Part shown: positions 11,801-25,000 of the stretch, piece after piece
How positions within the stretch are numbered: position 1 is the stretch's first letter
Layout of the letters: each line of letters starts with the position of its first letter
Source: Agapanthus africanus
Lineage: Eukaryota; Streptophyta; Magnoliopsida; Asparagales; Amaryllidaceae
Assembly (NCBI GenBank): GCA_030015575.1
Contig: CM057338.1
Location: 828,374,353 to 828,438,352 of the forward strand
Direction of reading: 5' to 3'
Length of the DNA stretch: 64,000 nt
Position numbers and translations under genes: made by a program
The notes under the pieces: generated by a model
What the model was told of the DNA's origin: nothing
The model's input: only the letters and a program-made list of their open reading frames with translations
The model's database searches: none

Positions 11801-12085
11801 CATTACTGAACTTGGTGTGGTTCCAACCATTGAGTATCCAATACCTGTGTATTGTGATAACAATGGAGCTGTGGCTTTAGCCAAGGAACCCTAGTCCCAT
11901 CAGCGATCCAGACATATTCTTAAGCGGTATCATCTGATCCGGGAGATAGTTGATCGCCGAGAGACCGAGGTCAGGAGAGCTGACACGGAGAATAATACAG
12001 CGGATCCACTCACAAAGGCCCCCAGACGCGATTCGAGAGACTATTTAGGATGTTGGGTATGAGATACTACAACACATGGCCTTAG
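8895..12085 (+). pseudogene. Cop-B copia gag-pol remnant, many stops and frameshifts
   Basis: This starts abruptly near the Gag zinc knuckle (DCHKSEQG), followed by protease VLDTGSGSH (about 9060-9090), a pre-integrase finger (about 9470-9590), integrase (9594-10211), reverse transcriptase (10502-11250, including YVDDILLIG) and RNase H to the stop after NTWP at 12085. Breaks I can see include TGA near 9579, TAG at 10209, a deletion removing the PPERYYGFLI region near 10465, TAG at 11066, further stops near 11180 and 11230, a frameshift near 11610 and TAG near 11892. It cannot encode a working polyprotein. It is closely related to Cop-A and Cop-C and clearly the most decayed of the three. Confidence 0.92.
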
Positions 12086-12099
12086 TGCAAGTGGGAGAT
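12086..12099 (+). promoter_or_regulatory. polypurine tract of Cop-B
   Basis: TGCAAGTGGGAGAT lies between the pol stop and the LTR start TGTTAAGG at 12100, as in Cop-A. Confidence 0.88.
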
Positions 12100-13234
12100 T
12101 GTTAAGGATATCTATGCCCTAGAGGCCATTATTGTACATTGATGTATATTATAGTGGATGCTTGGACATATATATAAAGAACTTTCTTGCTCGACATTAT
12201 AATATGATATATGGTTGCTCTTTATCTTAACATGTACATTTGTAATATTATACTGTCTCTCTGATAAATGTTGATAAAGCCCTTAGGATGTTTGCTTGAC
12301 TACCAGGACTATGATGCAGATCATACTACTGGGACTTGTGTAGTCTACAAGAAAATCCTTTAACGGTTCCTAGTCGAGGGAGTATCGAGACAGGGCATCG
12401 ATATTCCAAAGTAGACTAGTATGTACGTTTCTTGATCCTGTAGGGGGCAAGGGTTGATCCCATATCCATTAGTATTTGACATCAAATATTGTACACAGTG
12501 CTCATTAGAGAATGGGTACACCGAACAGGACTCGCCGAGAACTCCTAGATGGTACTATACCTATCGTCAGATAGCAGTTCTCTGGTGACACTGGTACTGG
12601 TTAGTCTATAGACCCGAGATCTTTATAGAGTCTTGTGTGGTTCCCACTGTGCTTTGATTCCCTCCCTACCACGGCTCAAAGGAGTCGTGCAAACAGGTGG
12701 ATTTTGGGTACAGTCCCGAGTCACATGGAAGCAATGAGCGATAGGAAGGGTTTCGTCTCTCCAGGTATAGGGAGTTGATGTTGCGCTATGCTCGATTGTT
12801 TATAACATGAAGTCCCTGGCCAGGGCTGATAATGAGATTTACCGGTAAGAGTTATCAGTAGTTTCTCATACCGTTATAGGACACACATCGGCATGACTTA
12901 TCAAGTTATTGGGGTCTGACGATTCCACCCCCAGACTCGATATGCGACATATCGGACGAATAGACCAGACTGTATGGTAAATGTTACCTATAGGTTTCAT
13001 GGGAGTTTGGACAAACTTGCTTGTTGATCTTCTAATCGCTAAATACCTGGGTAGCCGTTACGTCCAGCTAGTACCGCTGACGGCTTGTGGGTAACTGATG
13101 TGATCATTACCTACTGCTGGCGTATTGATGAGTCTTTAGAGTCCCACACAGAAGTTTCCTAGTTCAAGTGAAACAAAGTAGGGCACATATGCTGATATGT
13201 GCGGGGGCCTGATTAAATACGAGTATGTGATACC
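12100..13234 (+). repeat. Cop-B 3' LTR, first part
   Basis: It starts TGTTAAGGATATCTATGCCC and aligns with the other copia LTRs. It breaks at 13234, where the complete Cop-C element begins, and resumes at 28052. The last five bases, ATACC, are the target-site duplication of Cop-C. Confidence 0.9.
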
Positions 13235-15278
13235 TGTTGGATATATGTATGTCCTAGAGGCCATTATATGATAGTGTATGTACTGGTGTGTGTGTGTGTG
13301 TGTATTCAGAGGACAGTCTTGCTCGACATGATAGTATGCTATTTGGTTGCTATTATCATATGTTCACTTGATCATGCATTTACTCATTTGACACATGTTG
13401 ATAAAGCCCTTAGGATATTTTCTTGACTACTGAGATTATGATGTGGATCATACTAGTGGGACACCTGTAGTTTATAAGCATATCCTTGAAATGTTCCTAG
13501 TCGTAGGTATATCGAGACAGGGCATCGATATTCCAGAGTAGACTAGCGTATACCGTTCTTGTTCCATATGTTGGGCGATGGATGATCCCATATCCATCTG
13601 GTGTGGTGACACCAAAGATTGTATACGGGTGCTCAGTGAGATTGGGTACACTGAATGGACTCGCTGAGAACTCCTATGTGGTATTATATCATACGTCGGA
13701 TAGCAGTTCTCAGGTAACACTGGTACAGGTTAGTCTGTAGACCCGAGATCGTTATAGAGTCTTATGTGTCCTCCTACTGTACTTTGATCTCCACCCTACT
13801 ACAGCTCTACTGAGTCGTACAAACAGGTGGATTTTGGGTACAGTCCAGAGGAACATGGAGGTGATGAGCGATAGGAGAGGTTTCGTCTCTCCCGGTATTG
13901 GGGGTTGATGTTGCGCTATGAACGATTGGCTATAACAGGAAGTCCCTAGCCAGGGCTGCTGAGATATAACTGATAAGTGTTATCAGTAGTTTCTCGATCT
14001 GTTGTAGACCTTATACCGGTAAGACTTATTGAGTTATTGGGGTCGACGTTACCATCCCTAGACTCGATATGTAACATATCTGATGAAGAGATCGGACTGT
14101 ACGGTAAGTGTTGCCAGTTGGCTCGACAGGAGTTTTGACAGGTTCGCTTGTTCTTCTTCTGATCGCTCAATACCCGGGTGGCCGTTACATTTAGCTGACT
14201 GCTTGCGGCTTGTGGGTGTTTGATGTGATTATCACCTACTGCCGGCGTATTGACGAGTCTCAGAGTCCCACACAGGAGTTTCCTGGCTCAGGCGAAACGA
14301 TGTGGTGTGCATATGAGATATGTGCGGAAGCTCGATTGAATACGTGTATATGATGCCGTGTTTTAATCGGGCGTTTACTATTGGTCGGGTCGTATGAGAT
14401 ATGACCGGTTTATTAAATCAAGAGTTGATTTAATATTGACTTTTATCTCATTTAAATAAACCTTTTCTTTATGATGGATGCATGGATGTATATGTACATG
14501 TTGATGTGCATACACACATACATACATGCATTTGTATCATGGTTGATGATACAAAAAAGATGGCAATATAAGACTCACATGGAAAGTAAATACATTTATA
14601 TATTAGAATGAGAAAAAGAAGATTGATTTTAAATCATGGTTGACTATTCTTCACTTAACCTAGCTTAAACCTTGGTTTCATTTTCATTTGTTATTTTTCT
14701 CTCATTCTAAAATATCTAGATATTTATTGACCATGGTTTGAGATGAGATATTTATCTTGATATTTATCTTTCTCTCATTATCATTATCATTATCTTTTCA
14801 TCCAAAAGAAATGAGCTCAAGGGTTGCCATTTTCTTCTTCCTCTCTCTAGCTCTCTCTTGAGAATTCTAAGTGAGTGAGGGTAAAAGAAAGAAAGGGTTT
14901 TTAAATGAGAACATAACCATATCATCACACTACACTTGTTTAGCCCATTGGTGTAGTTTGTTTGCTTCATCATCATTGTGATCTAGTGGAGCAAGGAGTT
15001 TTGAACAATGGTACTCCGGGTGGATCATCGTGGACGTGGAGGAAGTTCAAACTAGCTTGTTCAAACCCTAGGAGATCCAAGGAGTCGCAAGGAGGTCTAC
15101 AAAGGTTGTATCTCTCCCCACTTAGTGTTAGACACTAGCTAGTATATGATACTAGAACTTGTTACTCTAAATATTCTAGTTCGATTCCTAGGTTTGTTTG
15201 TTTAACACCTCATAAAATTTTAATATGGCATGCGTGATGCTTGCAAAACCCTTGGTGAGGTGCTAAAGAAACCCTACA
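13235..15278 (+). repeat. Cop-C 5' LTR
   Basis: TGTTGGATATATG...CCCTACA, 2044 bp. It contains a short TG microsatellite (about 13287-13303), a (TCATTA)-like tract near 14775 and TTGAC W-box cores near 14427, 14640 and 14729. It differs from the 3' LTR at scattered bases, so the insertion is not recent. Confidence 0.94.
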
Positions 15279-15279
15279 G

Positions 15280-15291
15280 TGGTATCAGAGC
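15280..15291 (+). promoter_or_regulatory. primer binding site, initiator tRNA-Met (Cop-C)
   Basis: TGGTATCAGAGC one base after the LTR end at 15278, the same spacing as in Cop-A and Cop-E. Confidence 0.94.
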
Positions 15292-15579
15292 CAGGCTAGA
15301 ATTTTAGACGATGTTAGATATTACAAAAACGAAACAAATACGGAAAACACGGATTTCTGGAAACCCAAGTTCTGCTCTCTGTCGAATTTTAAACGATCTG
15401 GAAAAATTATTTAAACAATTGCAGAAGCTTGTATGAGATACAACTAGAGCACACAAGAAAATTAGAGCCAACCTACCGGATTTTGGCCGAGCACAAGGCC
15501 CCAAAATCCGAGCAGGCCGGCCCCAAGAAGTCCTTTTTGCCTCGTTTTGCGTGTGTGCTCTGGTGTGTAGGATTTGGGG
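15292..15579 (+). other. Cop-C leader, first part
   Basis: Non-coding leader aligned with 62212-62480 of Cop-E. It is broken at 15579 by the solo LTR; the last five bases, TGGGG, are duplicated at 19910-19914. Confidence 0.88.
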
Positions 15580-17968
15580 TGTAACATTTCAAAAAGATAA
15601 AATATTAATTTTTGGGATTTTTTAATAATTTAATATTATTTTATTGAATATTTTAATATTTTGGTATTATTAAATACAAATAAATAGGAAAAATGTTAGA
15701 AAAATTATGGAAAATTCTAAAATAGGGTAAATTAGAGAATTATGCCATTTCTAAGTCTAATTGATTTGTTATATGCTAATTTAGTGCTAATCGTGATTAA
15801 AAAAAATCGCTAATCGGGTTTTAGTATTTTTGTGCAAAACATGCACATATCACTTTTTCACACTTGTGTTACATTTTTATTGCCATGGTTGTTTTGGGGT
15901 TACTATTTGAGTGAGAAGAGTTTTAAAAGAAAAGAAAATATGGAAAAGAAGAGAGAAGGGAATAAAGAATTGAGGGTAGGTGAGAGAGTGAGGTATGGGC
16001 TTCATTTGACCAAAACCCTTAGCCATTTTTCCCCTCATTTCCCTCCCTCTCCCTCCTTCTACTGCTGCTGCTCCTGCTCCTGCACTTCATCTCCCTCCCC
16101 TCTTCAACCCCTTAAAACACCTCTAAAACTACACCAAAACCACACACTCATTTCATTAAAAGTGTGCACAATCCCTAGATCTACACTTGGAGCTAAAGAA
16201 GCAAGGATTTTGGCCACTAGGGGCAACTCAAGAATTTTCTTGAGTTGCCAAATGAGGTATTTACTGAACCCTTAGCTTAGTTTTAGTATTTCCTTTACCC
16301 CCATGTTATGATTGAACCGATATTGTGTGATTTTGGTGACTTGAGGTAAAACCTAGTTAGGGTTTGAGGGAAACTTGGGTTGTATTGTGAAATTGAGCTC
16401 AGTAGAGGTTGTACTAACACCCTAGTGCACGAATTGAGACCCTAACCTGAAACTTAAACACAGAATACGGATTTTTGAAACCGATATCGGGGAATTTATG
16501 AAATCTGTGTAGTGTATATTGAATCTGCTTTTACCCCAAGACTCTGAAAATAAAATTGAGTTTACAGAGATATGTGCAGGCACCCAGGAAGCTACCACCA
16601 AAGCCCTAACCCCCAATTCCCTTTCCAGGCCGCCAATTTATTCACTTTGGCCGCCAATTGCGGCCTGGGTCCCACCATTTTGGCTCGTGTTGGTTCTGTA
16701 GCTCCTTCATGTTTATGTTAGACCCCTGGTATATATAGATTTGTCAAATTGGACCTAGGGTGAAATCTGGAACATATTTCCTAAGTTGCTGTTTTGGATT
16801 CGTGTTTCCGTATTCCGTATTTTTGATTCTGCAATTGTGTATTGTGTTTTACCTCGACTATTTGGCGTTTATACGACGATATAGAGGGTTTATTGATGGT
16901 TTTGAAGGCGTGCCATAGGTTCTAACCTATAGGCCTCTTATCGTATCGTTTTGGGTTTCGTGTGCCGTTTTAGCTTTGGTTTGGTTTTAATGCGCATATA
17001 CGACACTTTGATGTGTAGGTACCCCATGAAGACTACGGGACGACAAGCAAGCGCGTGGTGACATCGAAGGATGGAGACGCAAGGTGAGTAGATTATATCT
17101 ACTGGGGGAAGTCGGGTGGATGGCGTATAGCACCCCCGCAGTCCGTAGTTAGTATACTATATATTATGCTTGATGGTTATAGTGTGTCGTGGATATGATA
17201 GATTAGGTGTACTATGGATAGTGTAGGGTTAGAAGTGACTAGTGTAGTTCATAGTCGCGAACCCTAGAATAGATTTACACCTATACGCACACCCTTGCAT
17301 ATTCATTATACTTGCACTGTGTTGATGATATTGGATGACATTGGAGATGAGTCGATGATGTTGGGCTTTGTGCCGCAAGATCGGTGATTTGATGTGATTC
17401 GTATTTGGGATACGATACGTGATCTCTAGCGGGCCTTGGGACGTGTGCTTGCACACGCAGTATATTGATGGTATCAGTTGTACTAGACTTAGATCAGTAC
17501 CCCAGATTATGTGATAGATGATAGTGATACCTGAGAGGTGATGAGCTAGTGTGATATTGACCCGTACCCAGCTTTTGGGATGCCGTACGACGATTTACCG
17601 TACGAGCTTTACATTGATGATAGATCCGCACTCATGACTTGAGGATGTCATATGATATACTGTATCGTACGCGATACTATTGAGGCGGGATCACCGACTA
17701 TTATATCTATATATATATCGACTCAGATTTAGGTGGTTTCCATATCCCTCCCGATTGGCTTGATACTTAGATCAGTAGTTTGCATAGTAGATGTTAGACT
17801 AGACCCGAGTCATACCTATTTCAAAAGGCATAACTGCATGACATATAAATATTGATATAGTTTCTTCACTATGGTGTTGATTATTTGATTTCCGCATATT
17901 CATGCTATCCGCATTGCTTGTATACGTTTATTTCTATATTGTTATCATGCTGTTAGGGCACCAGCACC

Positions 17969-18033
17969 ATTATCGATGATGCGTATGTTCCACGTACACT
18001 ATTTGCCGGCTCACACACTTCATCATCGATAAT
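17969..18033. repeat. 13-bp inverted repeat in the solo LTR
   Basis: ATTATCGATGATG at 17969-17981 and its exact complement at 18021-18033, separated by 39 nt. The same position in the LARD-1 LTRs keeps about 10 paired bases. Confidence 0.85.
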
Positions 18034-18630
18034 TGCCATGCCACTACACTGTAGTACTGTTGCATTCATGATATGATTCTTGCATGGCATATTGTACACT
18101 TATACCTGTACACAAAACATAGATGATTCTGACTTGATTAGAGATTTGGGAACCGCATGATGTTCTTCAAAACTGATTCGTTTTAAAAGAACGGTTTCCC
18201 TCGACATGTGCACATTACTATTCCATGTTGCATGACTTATGATATGCTTACCTTTCTTACATGTCGCATACATCATGTTTTGATTATACGCATTGAGATA
18301 TGTTGTTTCCATGATATTTCTGGATTTGGGAACCGTGGGTATTTCAAAAGAGAATATATAATTGTGTTAAAAACCCGGTTACCCTTGATATGATATTTCA
18401 GTGCGTCCACCATGTGTTTTCTCGGTGCTGAGAGCGACATGTGAAACCCGATTCGAGGAGGCGGATGAGGCCGATTGCGGGTACATGGTGGACCCGGTAT
18501 GGTACCCCGGGGCGAGAACGGTTTCGCTGTGTAGTAGACGGTGAGCCTGACAGAGGGACTACTACCTACCGGTGATTGTATTTGAGCTCGGCGGATATCC
18601 GGAGGATACCGACCGGAGTTGAGAGATGGG

Positions 18631-18764
18631 CATGGGATGACCCGTACTGCCGGGGCCGAGGGCCGATACCGCAGACGGAGCCCCATATGGATGAGGACAT
18701 GGGATGACCCGTACTGCCAGGGCCGAGGGCCGATACCGCAGACGGAGCCCCATATGGACGAGGA
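18631..18764 (+). repeat. 67-bp tandem duplication in the solo LTR
   Basis: A segment beginning CATGGGATGACCCGTACTGC at 18631 repeats at 18698 with few changes. LARD-1 LTRs have one diverged copy, so it arose in this copy or subfamily. Confidence 0.85.
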
Positions 18765-18935
18765 TTTACGTGTCGATGCTAGGCACGGGTTTCATGATGT
18801 TTTTCCATGATTTTGTTTATATCCTCATATTTGCATACATGATGCTTATTGTCATTGGGTGATGGGTGGACGGGTTCCACGTTTATACAGACTTGATCAC
18901 ATACAGACTGGATTTACATTGATCATACTTCATTT

Positions 18936-18973
18936 GTATATATAACAGAGTATGAGGGCGCTGTTATATATAC
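18936..18973. repeat. conserved LTR hairpin, 13-bp arms
   Basis: GTATATATAACAG, a 12-nt loop, then its exact complement. The identical arms recur at 51001-51038 and 58222-58259 while surrounding sequence has drifted. It contains a TATATATA stretch that could double as a TATA box (inference). Confidence 0.8.
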
Positions 18974-19909
18974 CCTTACACCAATATTAGTGGTATGGGA
19001 CGCTAATATATGTGTATTGATATCCATTTGATACTTCTTCATATTTACTTCATGCAGACATACCTTATACTGATGACATGTTATTACCTGAGTACTTGGC
19101 ACTACATACGTGTTTAGATGTTACATTGCCGCCTTATCATGCTTCAGATGTACTCTTGTGGTTTATATTATACTGATTGTTGACCTAGGATTATGTCTTG
19201 CATTCGGTTTCTGCTTGTAGATATTCTCTATTCACGAGTTGGCAACTCACCCCCGTTGTGCCACAGTTCTTGCAGGTTTTGCCGTACAGGTTTCTTTGCG
19301 GCATTTCTGGCACACTGCTTCCTTGCGGGTGAATTGCATTTGGTAGGTGGATTCTTTTGCATCAAGAACCACCATTGTACTTGTATTATTCATTGTATCT
19401 AGAATTTCCATCAACCAAAACTTGTATATTGTTTCAGACTTAGACATTAGTGTTGTATTATTCGACCTTAGAGTCGCGCTTAGTAGTATTGCGGTTTTCA
19501 TGCTTATTGAGTTTCTTTTGGATTTGACCCTCGCCTTTCGGCGTTGTATACTATATTGCTTGCGTGGTTGTGACCGTCAATTGACGAAGAGCTAGCTCCC
19601 ACTTGGGGATGCCTTTTATCATTGCATATATTGTTATTCTTGTTGTACCCCATTCGGGGCCAGTTTTTACAAAAGAAACTCTGCCGGAATTTTTAGAAAA
19701 GACTTTACATTTTAAAAATGCACATTCGGCTTAGTTATTTAAAAACCTTGACTTCAAACATGTTTTCCTTCGCTTCTTTAAAACCAGTTTTCTTTATTTA
19801 CTCTAAAATGGTTTTAGATTTCTGGGCTTTTGGCTTACTTGGATCAGATGAAGTCCTATAGACTTCATATGGTTCAAGGGCCAGTCGCGTGCTCTTTCGG
19901 GTCGTGACA

Positions 19910-22062
19910 TGGGGTTTCAGGTATTGTTTGCTAAGCCTAATTTTTCATGTGATGATAATTGTGCTTATGGGCTAATTTGTTGTATTTCGTAGTCGTAAAT
20001 TTTAACATTGTATTGGTAGCTTTGACGATGTTTAACAGTTCGAACAGATTTTCAAACCCCACATTATCACCCCCTCTGAAATTTTCAAGTGTTGTAATTT
20101 TCCAAGTTGATTGTATTGAATGATGGTGCAAGTATTCCTATGGACCCTCTAGAAGAACATAATAAGCTTAACTCGATTCTATGCCCACGGAACCGCGATC
20201 GAACCTTAGGGTTTGTCGTTGTTCCGTGGTGTCATAGGTGAGACGTTGGTTAACCCCTTCTACGGCTGGACCATAGACACTGCGGCACGTCTTTTGAGTA
20301 CTTTCAACTTCGCTCAAGTGTTGAGCTCTCGGGGTAAGTTGTGGGTGTTTATTGATTTGATCGAAACGTTTAACATCGTCATGATATATATTAATGTGAT
20401 TGTTTTTCAATTTCTTTCTGCGACCGTAAGTGTAGTATGTGATGTATCGTCGGTTTCGTTGCTATACATCAACGACAATTGGGATACGCATACTTGCTTA
20501 CGTTGATGACATGTGATGTTATGTGTTGCTGAGATATGTTGTACAGGATCGTCGTGATTGAATGGCCGGGGGACTTATGTGAGATGAGAGTTTTTTATTT
20601 TCATTCCTGTAAAATTCAATTGTATGTAATATTCTTTTATTTGGGGCACTTCCGGGTTGAGGATGATGTCACCATTGTTGTATATTATTTACTTTTCCGC
20701 ATTAGGATAGACCTAAGAAGGGGAGCACAAGTGACCGGGTTCTAGGGTTCAGTGGGAGGCCATCTCGAGGAGTCGAGACCGGGTCTCCTAAACCCTAGAA
20801 TTGGTAGGGTCACTTGCCGCTCTCATAGGGATCTAGGGGTGTGGGCTTGGCCATTCATCACTACCGTGGAATCCGTATTTTCTATTGATGGCTAAATACT
20901 AAATACGGACCTCCTAGATATCCTATATTTTCATATGTGCTTCTGCTGTGTTTGTTCTGTGATGTGATCACTTTACATGTTGAAATGAATGGTATTATAT
21001 ATATGATATATAATAAACGTTTCTTATGTTTTATATCCGCGCTAGTCCCGCCCCGCTATGCCGTTAGTTAAGTAACCTAACGGTGCATAACGGGACACCG
21101 TGACGAATACGAATGGCATAAGCGTACGTTCTATTTTCGTTTTTTTTCTGTGATGGATTTAGGACTTAAATGATGGTACTACATTAATGAGATTAATGTA
21201 AAGAAAAATGAACCTAAAAGGATGTTGTAGAATCGGATTTGAAACACACTCGGCTTTTTATGAAAAAGCAAGTTTTCAAAATGCGGAGCTTAAGCCTCTC
21301 CTATTAAACCCATTAGATTCTACAACGATATCAGGTTCAAAGCGTTAAAAGTTTTCTTAAAAACTATCTGCAACCTTCCGTCATTTTAGGAAGTGGAGTA
21401 CTTAGTATTCGTGCTGTGTATTTTGACTTTAGTTAAGGCGCAGTGTACGGTAGCTAAGTGATGTCTTCCTACACCGCATATGATGCGGATTAGTTAGGAC
21501 ATTCATATGATTATGTTGATTTTAATTAAGGGTCATGTGGGTGGATCTAGTTAATCACGAAATGACGGGAAGAACTTGACTAGTACTTATGATATGTTGA
21601 CCATAGTTAAGCTCATGAGTGCTAGGGGTAAAAACAATATCGGGAGTTTCAAGAGTTGAAATTTGCAATGAGATTGCATACCTTCTATATGATAGTAGGA
21701 TCTCGATCCCACTATGAGCAAGAGTTGCTCCCGGGAGAGTTTTGCACTTTACAATTAGCTAACCCATCGGGTGTCTAGAAAGGTGTCAACGGGGCTACGC
21801 CTCTGGGAAAACGAGGTTTGTTCTAATTAGGTCCGTGCGAAAGCATGGGGAACCTCCCTCAAAGTACCGGCACTGGCCTAGCTGAACGGTTAGCGAAGTT
21901 GTAGAATGTAATTAATCCCGGCTAGTTTTCTTTTTAAAAGGTTTTAAAGAAAATTTGATAAAAACAGTGGGAGACATCGATTAGACAAGATAATAACCAA
22001 TCTGATCTTTGCAAGAGCTTTCGCTGAGTGTATTCTTTTCTCTCTCTTAATGGCAGATACCT
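19910..22062 (+). other. Cop-C leader, second part
   Basis: The leader continues after the solo LTR to the gag ATG. It contains CCTCTAGAAGAA (about 20147), a segment matching Cop-E and LARD-1 (about 20110-20410), a CCGTTAG...CTAACGG dyad near 21061 and the block shared with Cop-A and Ath-1 (about 21770-21860). I see no convincing gene. Removing the 4335-bp insertion gives a leader of about 2.4 kb. Confidence 0.85.
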
Positions 22063-25000
22063 ATGACAAGCCTTAAGCTTCTACTGGATAAAAACAAGCT
22101 GACCGGACCCAACTACAAAGACTGGCTGAGGAACATTAATATTGCTCTCACATATGATAAAGTATCATATGTCCTCACTGCCAAAGCCCCGCCCGTCCCA
22201 CGCCCTAAATCTTCTACTGCGGATAAGGAAATCCGCAAAACATGGGATATTGACTGTGCTACTGCCAAATGCCTCGCGCTTGCATCGATGGACAAAACAC
22301 ATCAAAAGCAACACGAGCAGATAGATGTTCAATCCATCTTTTTCCATACAAAAGAGTTGTATGGGGAGCAATCTCGAATCCTGAGATACGAAGCATCTCG
22401 AAAGTTGTTTCAGATGCGAATGGCTCCTGGCACATCAGTAGGCGATCACGTTTTGAAGATGATAGCTCTTATAGAAGAGCTTGAGGACCTCGGTTGGACA
22501 ATGGATAACGAACAATATACTGATATTGTTCTACAATCTCTTCCCTCTGCCTTTGCTCCATTCATAGTGAACTTCAACATGCATGACATGGAGAAATCAC
22601 TACCTGAACTTCTCAATATGTTGAAGAGTGCGGAGAGCACGCTGAAAGCGAAGTCCCCCTCTATGCTTGTTGGACAATCTTCCTCTTCCTTCCCAAAAGC
22701 CAAGGCCAAGAGAAAGAATAAGAAGAAATTCACCAAACCGAGAGGAGGAATAAAGAAGGCGAAGGGGAAAGACAAATCCAAAGCTGCGGAGTCAGGGAAG
22801 GGAGAATGTTTTCACTGCAAGAAGACGGGACACTGGAAGCGGAACTGTACTGAGTACCTTGAACTCAAGAAAAAGAAGCATGGTGATGCTTCAGCTTCAG
22901 GTGTGTTAGTGATTGAAAACTCTTTTTCTATTAACTCTACTTCCTGGGTATTAGATACCGGTTCGGGTTCTCATATTTGCAATTCTGTGCAGGCGTTGAG
23001 AAATAGCAGAGTTTTGAAGAAAGGTGATCATACTCTCCAGGTTGGAAATGGTTCCAATGTACATGCGGTTTCAGTGGGAGAGTATCACCTAGGGTTGTCG
23101 TCGGGTTGTATATTGGTTTTGAACCCATGTTATTTTGTACCAAGTATGCTTTGTAATATTATATATGTTTCTTTGTTAGACAATGAAGGATATCATTTTG
23201 CTGTGCAACACAATGTTATGAACATTAGATTTAATCAAAAGTTGATTGGTTGTGGTACACTTAATAACGGGATATACGTCCTTAATCAACACACAGTTTT
23301 CAACATTCAACATACAAGTAAAAGAAAATTTTCAGATATAAATGAAGCTTTTCTTTGGCATTGTAGACTTGGTCATATTAATGAAACAAGACTAAACAAG
23401 CTTCATAAAGATGGATATTTAAATTCTTTTGAGTATAAATCTTATGCGACTTGCCAGTCTTGTATCAAAGGTAAAATGACCAAAACTCCGTTTACTAGAC
23501 ACGGAGAAAGAGCTACTGAGCTCTTAGACCTCATACATAGTGATGTATGTGGTCCAATGTCTACACATGCAAGAGGCGGTTTTTCTTACTTCATAACTTT
23601 TACTGAGGATTTCTCAAGATTCGGCCATGTGTTTTTGATAAGCATAAGTCTGAAGCTTTCGAGAAATTCAAGGAGTTCAAACTTAAAGTAGAAAACAAAC
23701 AGGAATGAGAATCAAGATACTTCGATCAGATCGAGGTGGAGAGTACTTAAGTACTGAGTTCTTAGACTTCCTAAAAGAGAATGGGATTCTCTCTCAGCTC
23801 ACTCCCCCTTACACACCACAGCACAACGGTGTGTCAGAGCGGCGAAATCGTACCCTATTAGATATGGTACGATCTATGATGAGTGATTCTGAGTTACCCC
23901 TCTCCTTTTGGGGGCATGCATTGGAGACTGCAGCTTTTCTGTTGAACAAAATTCCAACCAAGACTGTGTCTATCACTTCATATGAGATATGGCATGGGAA
24001 GAGACCATCTCTTAAACGGGTTAAGATTTGGGGTTGTCCGGCTTTTGTCAAAAAGAAGAATCCAGACAAACTCGAGACACGATCGGTCAAATGTAGATTT
24101 GTGGGATATCCAAAACATTCGTTTGGGTATCTATTCTACCACAAGGAAGAACAAAAGGTATTTGTTTCTCAGTATGCCACATTTTTAGAAAATGAGATTT
24201 TTTCAAATGATGCTGATGATAATGTGGTAGATCTAGAAGAGGTTCTAGAGACACAAGTTACAAATGACGACTTCGTTGAACCTGAAGTTGCAACAGAATC
24301 TTATGAACCTCAGCCACTCCGTAGATCTGGTAGGACTTCTCGCCCACCGGAGAGATACTACGGTTTTCTCATTGATGGTGATAGAGAAGATTGCATCATG
24401 GATGATGATGACCCTACCAGTTTTCAGTAAGCTATCACGAGTGGTGACTCTATGAAGTGGCTAGATGCCATGAGATCCGAAATGGAGTCCATGTACACCA
24501 ACAAAGTCTGGACTTTGGAGGATGTACCCTCTGGGATAAAACCCGTAGGCTGCAAATGATTCTTTAAAAGAAAGATCGGTGTAGATGGACAGGTAGAGAC
24601 CTATAAGGCAAGGTTGATAGCGAAAGGCTTTCGTCAATGACCAGGTTTGGACTATGACGAGACTTTCTCTCCGGTAGCCATGCTTAAATCCATTCGGATC
24701 CTACTTGCTATTGCTGCTCACTACGACTATGAAATCTGGCAGATGGACGTTAAATCCGCATTTCTAAATGGTGATTTAGATGAATACGTTTATATGGATC
24801 AGCCAGAAGGCTTCATTGACAGTGGGAGCAGCGGGAAAGCATGTAAGCTGCTTAAATCCATTTATGGATTAAAGAAGGCATCACGGAGTTAGAACATCTA
24901 TTTTGATGATGTTATCAAAGAGTTTGATTTTGTCAAAAATCCAGATGAACCTTGTGTTTATAAGAGGACTGTAGGGAGAACTGTCGCATTTCTCGTATTG

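Larger units (their letters stand above)
15580..19909 (+). repeat. 4.33-kb solo LTR of a Tekay-like gypsy or LARD family
   Basis: It starts TGTAACATTTC, ends CGGGTCGTGACA and is flanked by TGGGG duplications (15575-15579, 19910-19914). It aligns along its length with the LARD-1 LTRs (47684-51767 and 54903-58988) but is about 250 bp longer and more diverged. No internal region remains, as expected after recombination between two LTRs. Reading frames within it (for example 15832-16275 and 18273-18686) sit in LTR sequence and look like chance. Confidence 0.93.
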
